A stretch of DNA of 64,000 nucleotides from Dromiciops gliroides (lineage: Eukaryota > Chordata > Mammalia > Microbiotheria > Microbiotheriidae), in NCBI RefSeq assembly GCF_019393635.1, contig NC_057863.1:624390291-624454290 (forward strand). The letters run 5' to 3'. This document shows positions 54,553-64,000 of this stretch, piece after piece. A program made the translations under genes and the position numbers. The notes beneath the pieces are model-generated. The model searched no databases. It worked only from the letters and a program-made list of their open reading frames with translations, and was not told the origin of the DNA. The stretch's first letter is position 1; each line of letters starts with the position of its first letter.

Positions 54553-54610
54553 GACCAGCTTCTTAGTGCCACTGAAACAGAAGTGGCTATAGCCATCAAT
54601 AGTAGAACAA

Positions 54611-54765
54611 GGGGGCAGCTAGGTGGCGCAGTGGATAGAGCACCGGCCCTGGAGTCAGGAGGACCTGAGTTCAAATCCGGCCTCAGACACTTAACACTTA
54701 CTAGCTGTGTGACCCTGGGCAAGTCACTTAACCCCAATTGCCTCACTAAAAAAAAAAACCAAACA
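54611..54765 (+). mobile_element. tRNA-derived SINE
   Basis: Near-consensus copy with perfect duplication AATAGTAGAACAA before and after; probably among the younger insertions. Confidence 0.95.
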
Positions 54766-56084
54766 ACAATAGTAGAACAAGCCATTCCATGCATGGACAG
54801 CTTCTACCCACTGCTCCTGAATCTGCCCCCTGGGCTCTGGGACAAATGGAACAAGACTACACGATAAACCTTTGAATAACTCAACATAGCTAAAACGTGC
54901 CCCCTCCCTTGACTCTTCCCTCCCCCAACCCAAGCGTCCCCAGAACTCAACCCATTCTTTTATGGTAGTCTCCAGTTCTCCTAGCATTCCAATCATTGTC
55001 TTCAGGCCCATGTTCCACGCTGTCAATTTCCTTCCTAATTCACGGTGCCCTGAACACCAGCCACTTCTGGATATGATACGTCTAGGCCAGTTTAGGTACC
55101 CCTCCCTTATTCCGGATCCTGTGCAATTACAGCCTAAGATGATATGGAGAGCAAGTGTGGTGTAGTGGATGGAGTCAGCCTCAGAATCAGGAAGGCCTGT
55201 CTCCAACACCTACTGCCTACGTGATCCCCGGTCCTTTAACCTCTAGGTACCCCCATGGATGTTCTTTACTTAAGAGTTCCCTACATTGATAAAGTCACAG
55301 GTCCGGGCAAGAAGAAGAGATGACAGCCGTTTCTTAGTGCCGCGTCCATGCTGTTAATTCACTCTGAGCTTGCCGTTCAGCAAGACCTCCAGATCTTTTT
55401 CATAGACATTGCTGTCTGGCCTCCCCTGTGTTCTCTCATTGGGAAGTTGAATTCCTGAACCCAAGTTTGACTTCCCATGGACTCCTACTGTGACCACACT
55501 ACATCTGTCCCCTCTCCCCTCTTGCCGGCTTGCCCGGATCTTTTAGCTCCTGACTCGGTCTCATCTAATGCTATCAAACTTTACTTGGATACCCTCATCC
55601 AATTTAACTCGGCCCCTTGGTGTGCTTCCTCATCCTCAGGGCACTGTGGAGCGGGTGACAGGAGAGTGAGTCTGATGAGATTGGAGGGTTGGGATCTAAA
55701 ATAAAAAGCTGGAAATGGGGCCCGGAAGGCTCTGAGCAAAGAGATCCACCTCATGGTCCTGGTGGTAAGTGCATTGCTTCCCCAGTACTCTTCTAAGTGG
55801 GGGGCGGGGGGGGGGAATGAGAGGCTAGGATGACCCAAAGCCCAGGCTGAGGGAAAAACCAAGATGCAGCAGCAAGCCCCCCGCCCCCCCCCACCCTGGT
55901 CTATTCTTCGCCTGTCCTCCCAGGCCATGGGGGGTGGTTTCAGGGGAGAGGGAGAATAATGAAACCCAATTTCCTTCAGATAATATGCACTGCGCCCCCC
56001 ACTGCCTAGAAAATGGCATCCTTTGGGCTCTACGAGTGAAGCAGGCTCTGCTTATTTGTGGGCTTCAGTGTCCTTTCCAGCATG

Positions 56085-56395
56085 AGAATGCAGCTAGGTG
56101 ACGCAGTGGATAGAACACTGGCCCTGAAGCTGGGAGGACCTGAATTCAAATCTAACCTTAGACACTTAATAGTTGTGTGACCCTGGGCAAGTCACCTAAC
56201 CCTAATAGCCTTGAACATCCAGGGCCATCTCCAGTCATCCTGATCTTGCCACTGGACCCAGATGGCTCTGGAGGAGAGAGTGAGGTTGGTGACTTGGCAT
56301 AGTCCTGCTTCACTTAAATCCAATTCAGTGCAAGTCATGGCATAACCCCAATAGCATAGTCCTCTTCAGGAATGAAGGACAAACAACTTCCAGCA
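56085..56395 (+). mobile_element. Longer SINE variant with a different 3' body
   Basis: It has the usual tRNA-like head and CCCTGGGCAAGTCACC core, but continues for nearly 200 bp with CATCCAGGGCCATCTCCAGTC, CACTGGACCCAGATGGCTCTGG and ends CAGGAATGAAGGACAAACAAC. A composite family distinct from the A-tailed one. Confidence 0.7.
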
Positions 56396-56561
56396 CGAGG
56401 GAATGAGAGAAAGGGTATTTGAGGTCATTGTTCCTTCCCCATCCTGTGAACCTTTTCTGATTTTGGCATCTAGTGAAGGTTCAGGGTTCCCAGACACCAG
56501 TTCTATAGAAGGGGGTGGGGTGGCACTGTGGTGATTTCTTCCCTTTAAAATGAAATAGAGG

Positions 56562-56716
56562 GGGGCAGCTAGGTGGTGCAGTGGATAGAGCACTGGCCCT
56601 GGAGTCAGGAGGACCTGAGTTCAAATCCGGCCTCAAACACTTAACACTTACTAGCTGTGTGACCCTGGGCAAGTCACTTAACCCCAATTGCCTCACTAAA
56701 AAAAAAAAAAGAAAAA
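56562..56716 (+). mobile_element. tRNA-derived SINE
   Basis: Near-consensus copy; flanked by GAAATAGAG on both sides. Confidence 0.94.
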
Positions 56717-57729
56717 GAAAAAAGAGAAATAGAGGTAGGTGGTTTGCATTTTCACCAAATAATGTCCACTGGGGAACTGCAACAAGAACAAATGGAAATA
56801 TCTACTAGAGGAAAAAAAAGAGTCGAGGCCTGGTACCTGAGCAGCAGGCAAGAAGGGCAGTCTGTAGGAGCTGTGAACCTCCTAAGACATGCCAGGAGGG
56901 CTACATGCCTCAGGGACATATTTTCCACATTTCACCAACTGCTCTTGTCCAAGCACTTTCTACTTCCCCAACCTTCTATGAATATAGAATGTACGACAGA
57001 CATTTGTTACGGTGCTTTGGGTCTTTGGGTGCCTTCCCCTGCTGAAAACACTTTCAGGCTGGGGAGGGTGGGGAGGGGAAGCGGATGATGGTGCTACTTT
57101 CCAACAAGGCTCCCCCCTTTCCAACACACTTGGGGGTTCTTCTCTCTCAGCTCCACACTGTGAACATTAAAGGCAGCAGGAGGATGAAGGGTAGGGGGAA
57201 GGGAGAGGGAAGGAGAGACACACACACACTCCTCAAGAAAATCTTCATCCATTTAAGGAATGAGAAACTATCCATCCGTCGGCAGGTCTATATACAGCCA
57301 TGTGAGGTCCCCTTCTCCAGTCAGGAGAATGGCCCTGCTCGCCAGGCCCAACGACTCTTAGCAGCTGGGCCCATCCCTCAGTTTTCAGGAAGAAGCGAAA
57401 CAGGCAGAGCCAGGATCACACAAGGGCATGAGCAATGGGCCTGGAGCCCAAGGATCTGGGTTCAAATTCTGGCTCTGCTCCTTCCATCGTGGAGTCATTT
57501 GGCCGACTCCTCTGTAAAATGAACAGACTGGACTAGACTCTGAGGTCTCCACCCCTAAAATCCTATGATTTTGTCTTGGAAAAAAAAGAGGGGCTGGAAC
57601 AATGTGGATCCCTGAAAGCACATTAGTGTGACCCAGCCCCCTCCCAGAGCCCAACATGCACTTCCTTTGGTTAACATCTGTCCCCAAAGAAAAGGACAAT
57701 GAGCCGGGGTTAAATAGTGGTAGCTCCTA

Positions 57730-57735
57730 TTTATT
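57730..57735 (-). terminator. PEX14: PEX14 poly(A) signal AATAAA
   Basis: TTTATT on the plus strand reads AATAAA on the minus strand, in CTTGTAATAAATAGGAGC. It is 1.1 kb past the stop codon, and the interval between is repeat-free. Cleavage is expected at about 57,705-57,720. Confidence 0.75.
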
Positions 57736-58839
57736 ACAAGTATATACAGTCATATCTTATATTCTGGAATCTATACATGATCACACAAACGAGCGCGGTT
57801 TTTCTTTGTGAGAAGGACAGACTCGGATGTTTCAGGAATTGCTCGGCTGGTGGCTCCTGTGCAGGGAGGAGGGATCAGGTGTCACCATCGGACCAGTTGA
57901 GAACATGATGCAGCAAAAATGAGCGGTCAAAATCCCTGTGTCATTTCATTTCTCCAGGAGGATGACAGGAGAGGAAAGGGAGGCCCGGCAGGACAGCTCC
58001 ATTTGGGAAAGCCCTTGGTGCTCAGCAGGGCCCGGCCCAGCCTTCGTCGGGGAGCAGCCAGGGGGCCTGGGGCTTTGCTGACCACTCTGACCCACTGATC
58101 GTCCAACAGAGAAAAGGGAGGATGGAGTCGCCCCCTTCAGAGACAAAGGGTAGGCAGCCAGATGCTTGCTGCACATAACCATCCTGAGGACGTGGATGGG
58201 CCCGGGCTGGGGGATGGTGAGGAGTGACAGAGAATCATTCCAACAGTTCTTTCTCACCTGAGGAGTTAGGAGTCAGGCAATTAAGCTACCTGTTGTCATG
58301 ACCAGTATTAAAGGCCAGATGCCCCTGAGGGCAAAGAGAAGGGCCCAGGGTGGCGGGTGACTCCAGGGCTGTCCGGCCAAGCAGATCTCAAAGGCCAGGC
58401 TGGCTTTAAGAACGAAATGTAGGGGAAGGGGGTGGGATGCAGAGGGGAGGATACTCAAGGAGTGAAATGAAGGTGAGAAATGAGACTCGATGGAAGGGCT
58501 CAGAAAAGCCAGCAGGACTTGGGAAGATCTGCAGAGGCCCCAGGCTGGACCCAGGGAAAAGCTCTGTCCTCACAGCTGCCCTCACCTCACACCTGAGGGG
58601 CTGCAGTGAGTGAGGCAGGCTAGAGTGCGGGTGAGAGGAGAGCCATCCTTCCTGCCTGGCAGTGCCCGGGAAGTCAGCACACCGAGCGCATGAAGCGCCA
58701 GGGGCCAGTCAACACGACACGTGGAGAATTGGCAGAGAAATTACTCCTGTGCGGGGTTTCCCCATCCCCTGATGACGGAGGGAAGGGGTTGTGTGGTGGG
58801 CAGGGGCAGGCAGGAGGGAGGAAGAGGAAGGAGACGGTC
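57736..58839 (-). other. PEX14: PEX14 3' UTR
   Basis: About 1.1 kb between the stop codon and the poly(A) signal. No SINE, LINE or microsatellite interrupts it, unlike the sequences on both sides. The distal 150 nt are AT-rich and look constrained. Confidence 0.75.
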
Positions 58840-59302
58840 CTAGTCGATCTCGTTCTCGTTGCTGGCCCCCTCGGGTCTCCGCAGCTTCTCCACCTGCTCA
58901 TTGATCTGCCCGTCTCCCCCTCTCCGGTCCTCTGTCTGCACGCCCAGGCAATCCTCCTCATCCACGTGGCTCACGTCCTCCTCCTCCTCCTCCTCCTCCT
59001 CCTCCTTGTCCTCTCTCTTCTCCTCTTCCCCCTGCACCTCCATCCGCACCTGGCCCTTCACATCAATCACCACCCCACCTTCCTCCTCCGGGCCCAGCAG
59101 GTGATAGTTGACCTTCGCCCCCTCAGGGCTGTGGTTCTCCTTCACGGGTGAAGAGGAGGCGGACTCATTGCTGACCGGAGAGATGTCGCTGCTGCTGTTG
59201 TGGTTGTGGTTGGCTACGGTGGGGTTGGAAGGAGACGACGACTTCACCGAGATCTGCCAGGAGGGAATCTTGGGGGCTGAAGGTGACGGAGGGAACTGCC
59301 TC
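58840..59302 (-). CDS. PEX14: PEX14 last coding exon: C-terminal acidic region
   Basis: On the minus strand the acceptor is CCTTTCCCTCCCGCTAG; the first base completes a split codon, and 153 residues follow up to TAG (58,842-58,840). They begin [20 protein letters not shown], then [39 protein letters not shown], a run of nine Glu, [20 protein letters not shown], and end [20 protein letters not shown] plus three residues. This is the known C-terminus of vertebrate PEX14, facing the cytosol and mostly disordered. The PEX5-binding domain, the membrane-associated segment and the coiled coil are encoded upstream, outside the window. Confidence 0.97.
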
Positions 59303-59675
59303 CTAGCGGGAGGGAAAGGAGAGACGGGGAGGCCTGTGTTACGGGGGGTGAAGACCTAGGCGAGACAAGGCTCCAAGGGGGAAGGGAAGCAGGGGCTGTA
59401 CACTCCCCCACCCTGGGAAGAGCCCCAGCCACGGCAGGGGGCGGGGGGGGGGGGGAAGGAAGCACCAGCCTGGGCTGCCCCACCTCTGTCCCTGCCCTCT
59501 CAGGAAGCCAAGCATCACCACACCTCTCCTCTCTGTGAGACTGACACCCCCCCCCTTCCTCTCTCACCAAACCACATCCAGGAGAGGCAGGGAGGAGCTG
59601 AGGCTTCTGTCTAGCCATAGCTAAGGAAGCAAGCCCCATGTGACACAGCTAACCTCTTATTCAAAAATAAGAATA

Positions 59676-59828
59676 GGGGCAGCTAGGTGGCACAGTGGAT
59701 AGAGCACTGGCCCTGGATTCAGGAGGACCTGAGTTCAAAGCCAGCCTCAGACACTTAACACTTAACTAGCTGTGTGACCCTGGGCAAGTCACTTAACCCC
59801 AACTGCCTCACCAAAAAAAAAAAAAAGA
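59676..59828 (+). mobile_element. tRNA-derived SINE
   Basis: Full-length copy with an A-rich tail; short flanking repeat AAGAATA on both sides. Confidence 0.92.
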
Positions 59829-60272
59829 AAGAATAAAAAGGCCAACCCTGCCAAAGAGCTGCCTTCTGACCTCTCCCTCTGCTGCCCTGGACTGGCCTCA
59901 GAGAGGTTCTTCTGCCTCAGCCCCCACCCCTGCAGGGTGCCCACATCATTCTCCACTACCATAAAGGCTATCGAGAAAGTCAATGGGGGAGTTTTCTGGG
60001 CTCCAGTGTTACCCAACTGCCCAGCTGCTGCCTTTTCTTATTCTCCAAAAGCACTTCTTCAATGGCTGCATGAAAACCATGAATTTCTCCTCGTGCTAGG
60101 AGCTCCCCTCCCCAGCCGGAAGCCCCCTCCTTGCCCACTGCTCCTGCCAATAGCCTCCCCTCTGAGGTCAGGCAGACGAGCCCCTGCCCTCCCTAAAGCT
60201 GTCCATCAGCTTTTCCAGAGACCATAGCCAAGGAAGGCCCACTAGCCGCTCAACAGCTCCCATTGAAAATAC

Positions 60273-60345
60273 AGGCCCTTACTAGCTGTGTGACCCTGGG
60301 CGAGTCACTTAACCCTCATTGCCCTACCAAAAAACAAACAAACAA
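60273..60345 (+). mobile_element. 5'-truncated SINE with target-site duplication
   Basis: Only CTTACTAGCTGTGTGACC onward is present. GAAAATACAGGCC before and GAAAATATAGGCC after show that it inserted truncated. Confidence 0.9.
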
Positions 60346-61576
60346 AAAAAGAAAATATAGGCCTTGGGAGAAAAGAAGGGAGCTATGGGAAATGCAGGGG
60401 AACCCAAGGACAGCTAGAGCCAAGCTCGAATGACAGGCCCAATGGCCTCCGGGCAGGCAGGGGATGCTCTGGGCAATACTAGGGGACTCATCAGAACATC
60501 CTACTCTGGATGCAGAAGGAAAGGGCATTGGGAGGAAGGCTTGATGGCTCTCTACGTCAGAGCCCTGCCTGCCCCCCCCTCACTCCAAGTACCGGCCTGC
60601 AGATACCTTGGAGTGGTAATGATGGGGCAGATAGGGGAACACGGGCTGAGGGCCAAAGGGCTGTCCAGCCCAACCCCTGACCTCGCCCTCCTTCTGAAGA
60701 ATAATCGCAGCCCCCTCTCCCGGAGGGAAAAGAGCAGCTGACAGACAGGTCCTGTCCAGGGGTTCTTGTTACAAGAGAAGCCCCTGCTGGGGGTGGGCAG
60801 GGGTCTTACTACAAAAAGAGAAGGGGGGGGGTCAGCGGCAGTTTTTTCCTGGTCGCTTTCAGCCAAGTCTTCCTGTTCTTAAAATCCACACTTCCTCAAT
60901 GGGCTCAGAGAACTCCCTTTGGCAGGGGAGCCCTCTTGAGTTCAAGAGCCCACTAAGACCCCGGTGACTTTCCCGGTTTAGAGGAGGACTTGGGTCACTT
61001 TTACCAGGAAGAAGAGGCAGGCCCTGGTGAGAGAATGAGCCGTGCAGGCCTGGCCGGAGGGGCCTGGCATGTTGGGGAGGCAGCCTCAGTCTGCCCTCGC
61101 CCTCGCCCTCGGGAGATATGGGAGCAATGTCAGGAACACTACCTCCCCGTCTCAGTTTGCAATCAGTTCCAAGCCCATTCACTCCATACCGGTTTAGGAG
61201 AAGTCCTTTTAAGGAATTAACCTCAGACTTGAGTTCATTTATATTCTGTGACTCCAGGATCCAGTTGGTGGATGTGGTGGCCTGAAAGACAGAAGGGGGG
61301 GGTCAAGAGTGGCTCCAACCCCCAGACTCAGACAGCATCCCCCACCCCCGCGGAGGAGGGGCAGTTCTGCAGCCATCAATCAGGCAACATGCATTTACTG
61401 AGCCTCTGTCTGTCTGCCCAGTGCTGGGAATAGAGGGCAGACCTCAAACAGCCCCTGCTTGCAAGGAGCCGCCAGTCCTTTGCGGGAGACGACGGGTTAG
61501 CACGGGCATGGTAAAATGGGGAGGGGGTCACTAGAGGCTCGTAGGATCAGAGCACTGAGTCTGGGCAGGAGTTAGG

Positions 61577-61828
61577 AATAGGGGCAGCTACGTGGCACCA
61601 TGGATAGAGCACCACTGCTGAGGTCAGGAAAGACTCATCTTCCCGGGTTCCAATCCGGCCTCAGACACTTCCTAGCCACATGACCCCAGGCAAATCACTT
61701 CACCCTGTTTGCCTCAGTCTCCTCATTTGCAGAATGATCAGGAGAAGGAAATGGCAAACCACGCCAGGATCTCTGCCAAGAAAACTTCAAATGGGGTCAC
61801 GGAGAGTTGGACACGACTGAAAGGGAAC
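61577..61828 (+). mobile_element. Mar1-like SINE, full length
   Basis: AGGGGCAGCTACGTGGCACC head, CCTCATTTGCAGAATGATCAGGAGAAGGAAATGGCAAACC and the tail GTCACGGAGAGTTGGACACGACTGAA; the best-preserved long-type SINE in the window. Confidence 0.88.
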
Positions 61829-62346
61829 GGAGGAGGGGAGGGAGGGAAGAAGGAAGAGAGGAGGGAGGGGAGGCAGGGAGGAGGGGATTCCTTCAGTGCT
61901 CACTCTGTGCTAAGCACCCCAGAGAACGGGGGGGGGGGGGGGTGTACAGAAAGCCAGACAGTCTCTGCTCTCAAGGTGTTTACATGCCAATGGAGGAGGC
62001 CATATACATGGCAGACGCTAATGCATCTTCTTTAGTGGCATTTCCACTGGTAGGATCCCATCTGTCCCTGCTATGGAGCCAGTGGACTGGGCCAAGGGCT
62101 CCAATGTCAAGGACTCTCTGTTCAGGACCGTAAAGGCCAGAATGTCCCTTGGGAAGCCACAGGCACCATGCTGGTTGGCTCGCCTCTTATCTGAGGATGC
62201 TTTGGTGCTGGACACAGCAGCGTGATGTTGGCATTAGAAGCGCACATGGTCCTGGGCTCTGCTCAGGAAGAAGGAGGGGGTAGTGGCACCACCCTTTGCA
62301 GTCCAGGGATCAGATGGGAGTGCCAGTTTTAAAAATGACACTGCTG

Positions 62347-62490
62347 GGGGCAGCTAGGTGGTGCAGTGGATAAAGCCCCAGCCCTGGATTCAGGAGGACC
62401 AGAGTTCAAATCTGGCCTCAGACACTTGACACTTACTAGCTGTGTGACCCTGGGCAAGTCACTTAACCCTCACTGGCCGGCAAAAAATAA
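62347..62490 (+). mobile_element. tRNA-derived SINE
   Basis: Full-length copy; flanked by AAAAATGACACTGCTG on both sides (about 62,331 and 62,493), a perfect 16-bp duplication. Confidence 0.95.
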
Positions 62491-63764
62491 ATAAAAATGA
62501 CACTGCTGAGCTGGAGAGCTTCCTGAGGACAGTGACCAGGGGATGGCAAAGGATAAACTAAAGGGACTGAGGATCACTGGCCTGAAGAAATGAAGTCTCT
62601 GGGTGGACACTAAGGCTCCCTTCACATCTGAAGGGTTTTTATGGAGAGGAGCTCAACAAGCAAGAAGCAGGAGCCATCAGGGCAAGCTGCAGAGGCTGGC
62701 CGAGTGTCATTGTCAGGAAGACCTTCCCAACAACCAGAGCAATCTAAGAGCAGAACGGGCCGTGTCCACAGTGGGCCACCCTCTCTCTCGGCCTTTAAGC
62801 AGGGGCTGGACGATGACTTGTGAGTATTGATGGGGCTGACACTCCTGCGCGGGCTGAGCTAGGTGACCGCCAAGGGCCCTTCCAGCTCTCCATGTCTCCA
62901 CCTCATCTCAGAGGTCTGACTACAAAGAACGACGCCTCTCAAGACCAAGGGACAGACCCCATCTTGGAGTCCTCGGCTCTATGACGGATCCTTTCAAACG
63001 GCCGGCACCTAAGGCTTTACTTCCTAAAAGGCTGCTACAGACCTCCACGCCAAACCTGCATCACCCCCTGCTCCAGCTGCTAGGCAGCCGCACACAAGAG
63101 GATCCTCTTTCCTTAGTAGATCCAGACTGATCTAGGGAGAGCCTGATTCTTCTAACTCACCTGCCCATGACACGACAACATGCTTTGTGAAGGGGGGCCT
63201 GGTGTGGTGGCAAGGACCGTGGCCTTGGGAGTCAAGAGGATTTGGGTTCATGTCACGTTCTATTCTGGATTAATCAGATTGTTACCAAGTCGGATCTGGC
63301 TGCTGAGGTGGAAAGGATGGGAACCTTTGGGGAACAGGAGATTCCAGTTTTTAATTTGTGATGAGGAAATGAGAAAGGAGAGGAGGGGAGGGGAGAAGAA
63401 AGGGAGGAGAAGAGAAGGAAGGGGAACCCGGCATCATCTGACCAATGGGACGTAGATGTGGTGAAAGTAGGCTTCAAAGGGTTCTGAGGAAGAGAACACG
63501 TGGATCCCAGGATTCTATGTGGGAAGTCAGCCCAGGGAGAAGAGAAAGCTCCCAAGAAGGAGTCACTTTGCTAAGGGGGAAAAGGGCACTGACATGGATG
63601 CACAGGGGGTTCCTCAGCCAACCTGGGTTTCACAAGTGCTTTATCCACTGCGCCACCTAGCTGCTCCCCCAAGTCTGTTCTTGCAAGAATGTCAGCATAT
63701 GCTTATGGGGACCAAGGAAGGATTCCACAAGGGTTGGTTGGTATTAAAAATATATATATTAGTT

Positions 63765-63914
63765 GGGCAGCTAGGTGGCCCAGTGGCTAGAGCACTGGCC
63801 CTGGATTCAGGAGGACCTGAGTTCAAATCCAGCCTCAGACACTTAACCCTTACTAGCTGTGTGACCCTGGGCAAGTCACTTAACCCCAATTGCCCTGCAA
63901 AAAAAAAAAAAAAA
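63765..63914 (+). mobile_element. tRNA-derived SINE
   Basis: Full-length copy at the edge of the window; the TATATATTAG flank recurs about 45 bp beyond the A-tail. Confidence 0.9.
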
Positions 63915-64000
63915 TTCCCTACCATCTAAATAACTATGAAAAGAATAAATATTTAAAAAATATATATTAGTGTCAGGACAATAAAAAGGGGCCAGTCTGG

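Larger units (their letters stand above)
40201..57705. other. Intergenic region between CASZ1 and PEX14
   Basis: 17.5 kb with no protein-coding or RNA gene that I can support. Besides the separately listed elements it holds MIR-like relics (about 40,410-40,545; 41,560-41,690; 42,240-42,440; 43,745-44,165; 45,095-45,310; 48,270-48,620; 53,925-54,125; 57,430-57,570), L2-like fragments (about 40,665-40,990; 50,040-50,200; 52,610-52,860) and an old repeat at about 55,310-55,470. Single-copy AT-rich islands are at 42,975-43,130, 44,690-44,840, 46,860-47,160 and 51,085-51,300. The remaining pieces (for example 43,130-43,740, 51,540-52,600 and 56,720-57,430) show nothing recognisable. Confidence 0.75.
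57706..64000 (-). other. PEX14: PEX14 transcription unit, 3' part (gene continues beyond base 64,000)
   Basis: PEX14 is a peroxisomal membrane protein that with PEX13 forms the docking site for the import receptor PEX5. Only the last coding exon, the 3' UTR and part of the last intron lie in the window, on the minus strand, pointing toward CASZ1 as in human. Confidence 0.95.
59303..64000 (-). other. PEX14: PEX14 last intron, partial
   Basis: No further exon is recognised. Contents: SINEs (59,676-59,828; 60,273-60,345 truncated; 62,347-62,490; 63,637-63,668 fragment; 63,765-63,914), a Mar1-like SINE (about 61,577-61,828), a G-run of about 16 (61,927-61,943), an L2-like piece (about 61,375-61,480), old SINE relics (about 62,590-62,905 and 63,180-63,265), a purine-rich tract (about 63,370-63,425) and GC-rich single-copy sequence. 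Confidence 0.7.

Noticed and set aside
58690..59151. Plus-strand frame opposite PEX14
   Set aside because: Leu-rich mirror of the poly-Glu coding sequence of PEX14; shadow.

Overview
This is mammalian, almost certainly marsupial, nuclear DNA. The evidence is about 25 copies of one tRNA-derived SINE (box A TGGCGCAGTGG, box B GTTCAAATC, about 150 bp, many with intact target-site duplications), the longer related Mar1-like SINEs, a marsupial-type L1 3' fragment, and two vertebrate genes in the order and orientation known from human 1p36.22. The species cannot be named from the window alone. There is no prokaryotic system here: no operon, CRISPR array or phage.

Positions 1-40,200 (+ strand) hold the 3' part of CASZ1 (castor zinc finger 1), a transcription factor of cardiac, vascular, neural and retinal development. 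I place 15 coding exons with GT-AG introns and matching phases. They encode all 11 CASZ-type C2H2 fingers, the Ser/Pro/Ala-rich linkers, the acidic tail and a 4-kb 3' UTR. The N-terminal exons lie upstream of base 1. Two 3' ends are visible. A short form with five fingers stops on the splice donor at 20,955 and has a poly(A) signal at 21,720. The long form stops at 36,172-36,174 and has its poly(A) signal at 40,172.

Positions 40,200-57,705 are intergenic and dense in repeats: SINEs, L2, L1, DNA transposon relics and large microsatellites. A few AT-rich single-copy islands may be regulatory. On the minus strand, 57,706-64,000 holds the last exon, 3' UTR and part of the last intron of PEX14, the peroxisomal import docking protein. 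CASZ1 and PEX14 therefore converge tail to tail; they share no known pathway.

The observations most worth checking are: a 97-codon exon candidate at 30,469-30,759 whose phase fits both neighbours; an in-frame alternative acceptor at 27,901 that would add 31 residues; the stop-in-donor short isoform; an inverted SINE pair at 41,765-42,099 whose flanks record a 26-bp spacer flip; and RFX, NF-Y and YY1-like motifs in single-copy sequence. All identifications come from reading the sequence and from recalled knowledge of the families; no search was run.
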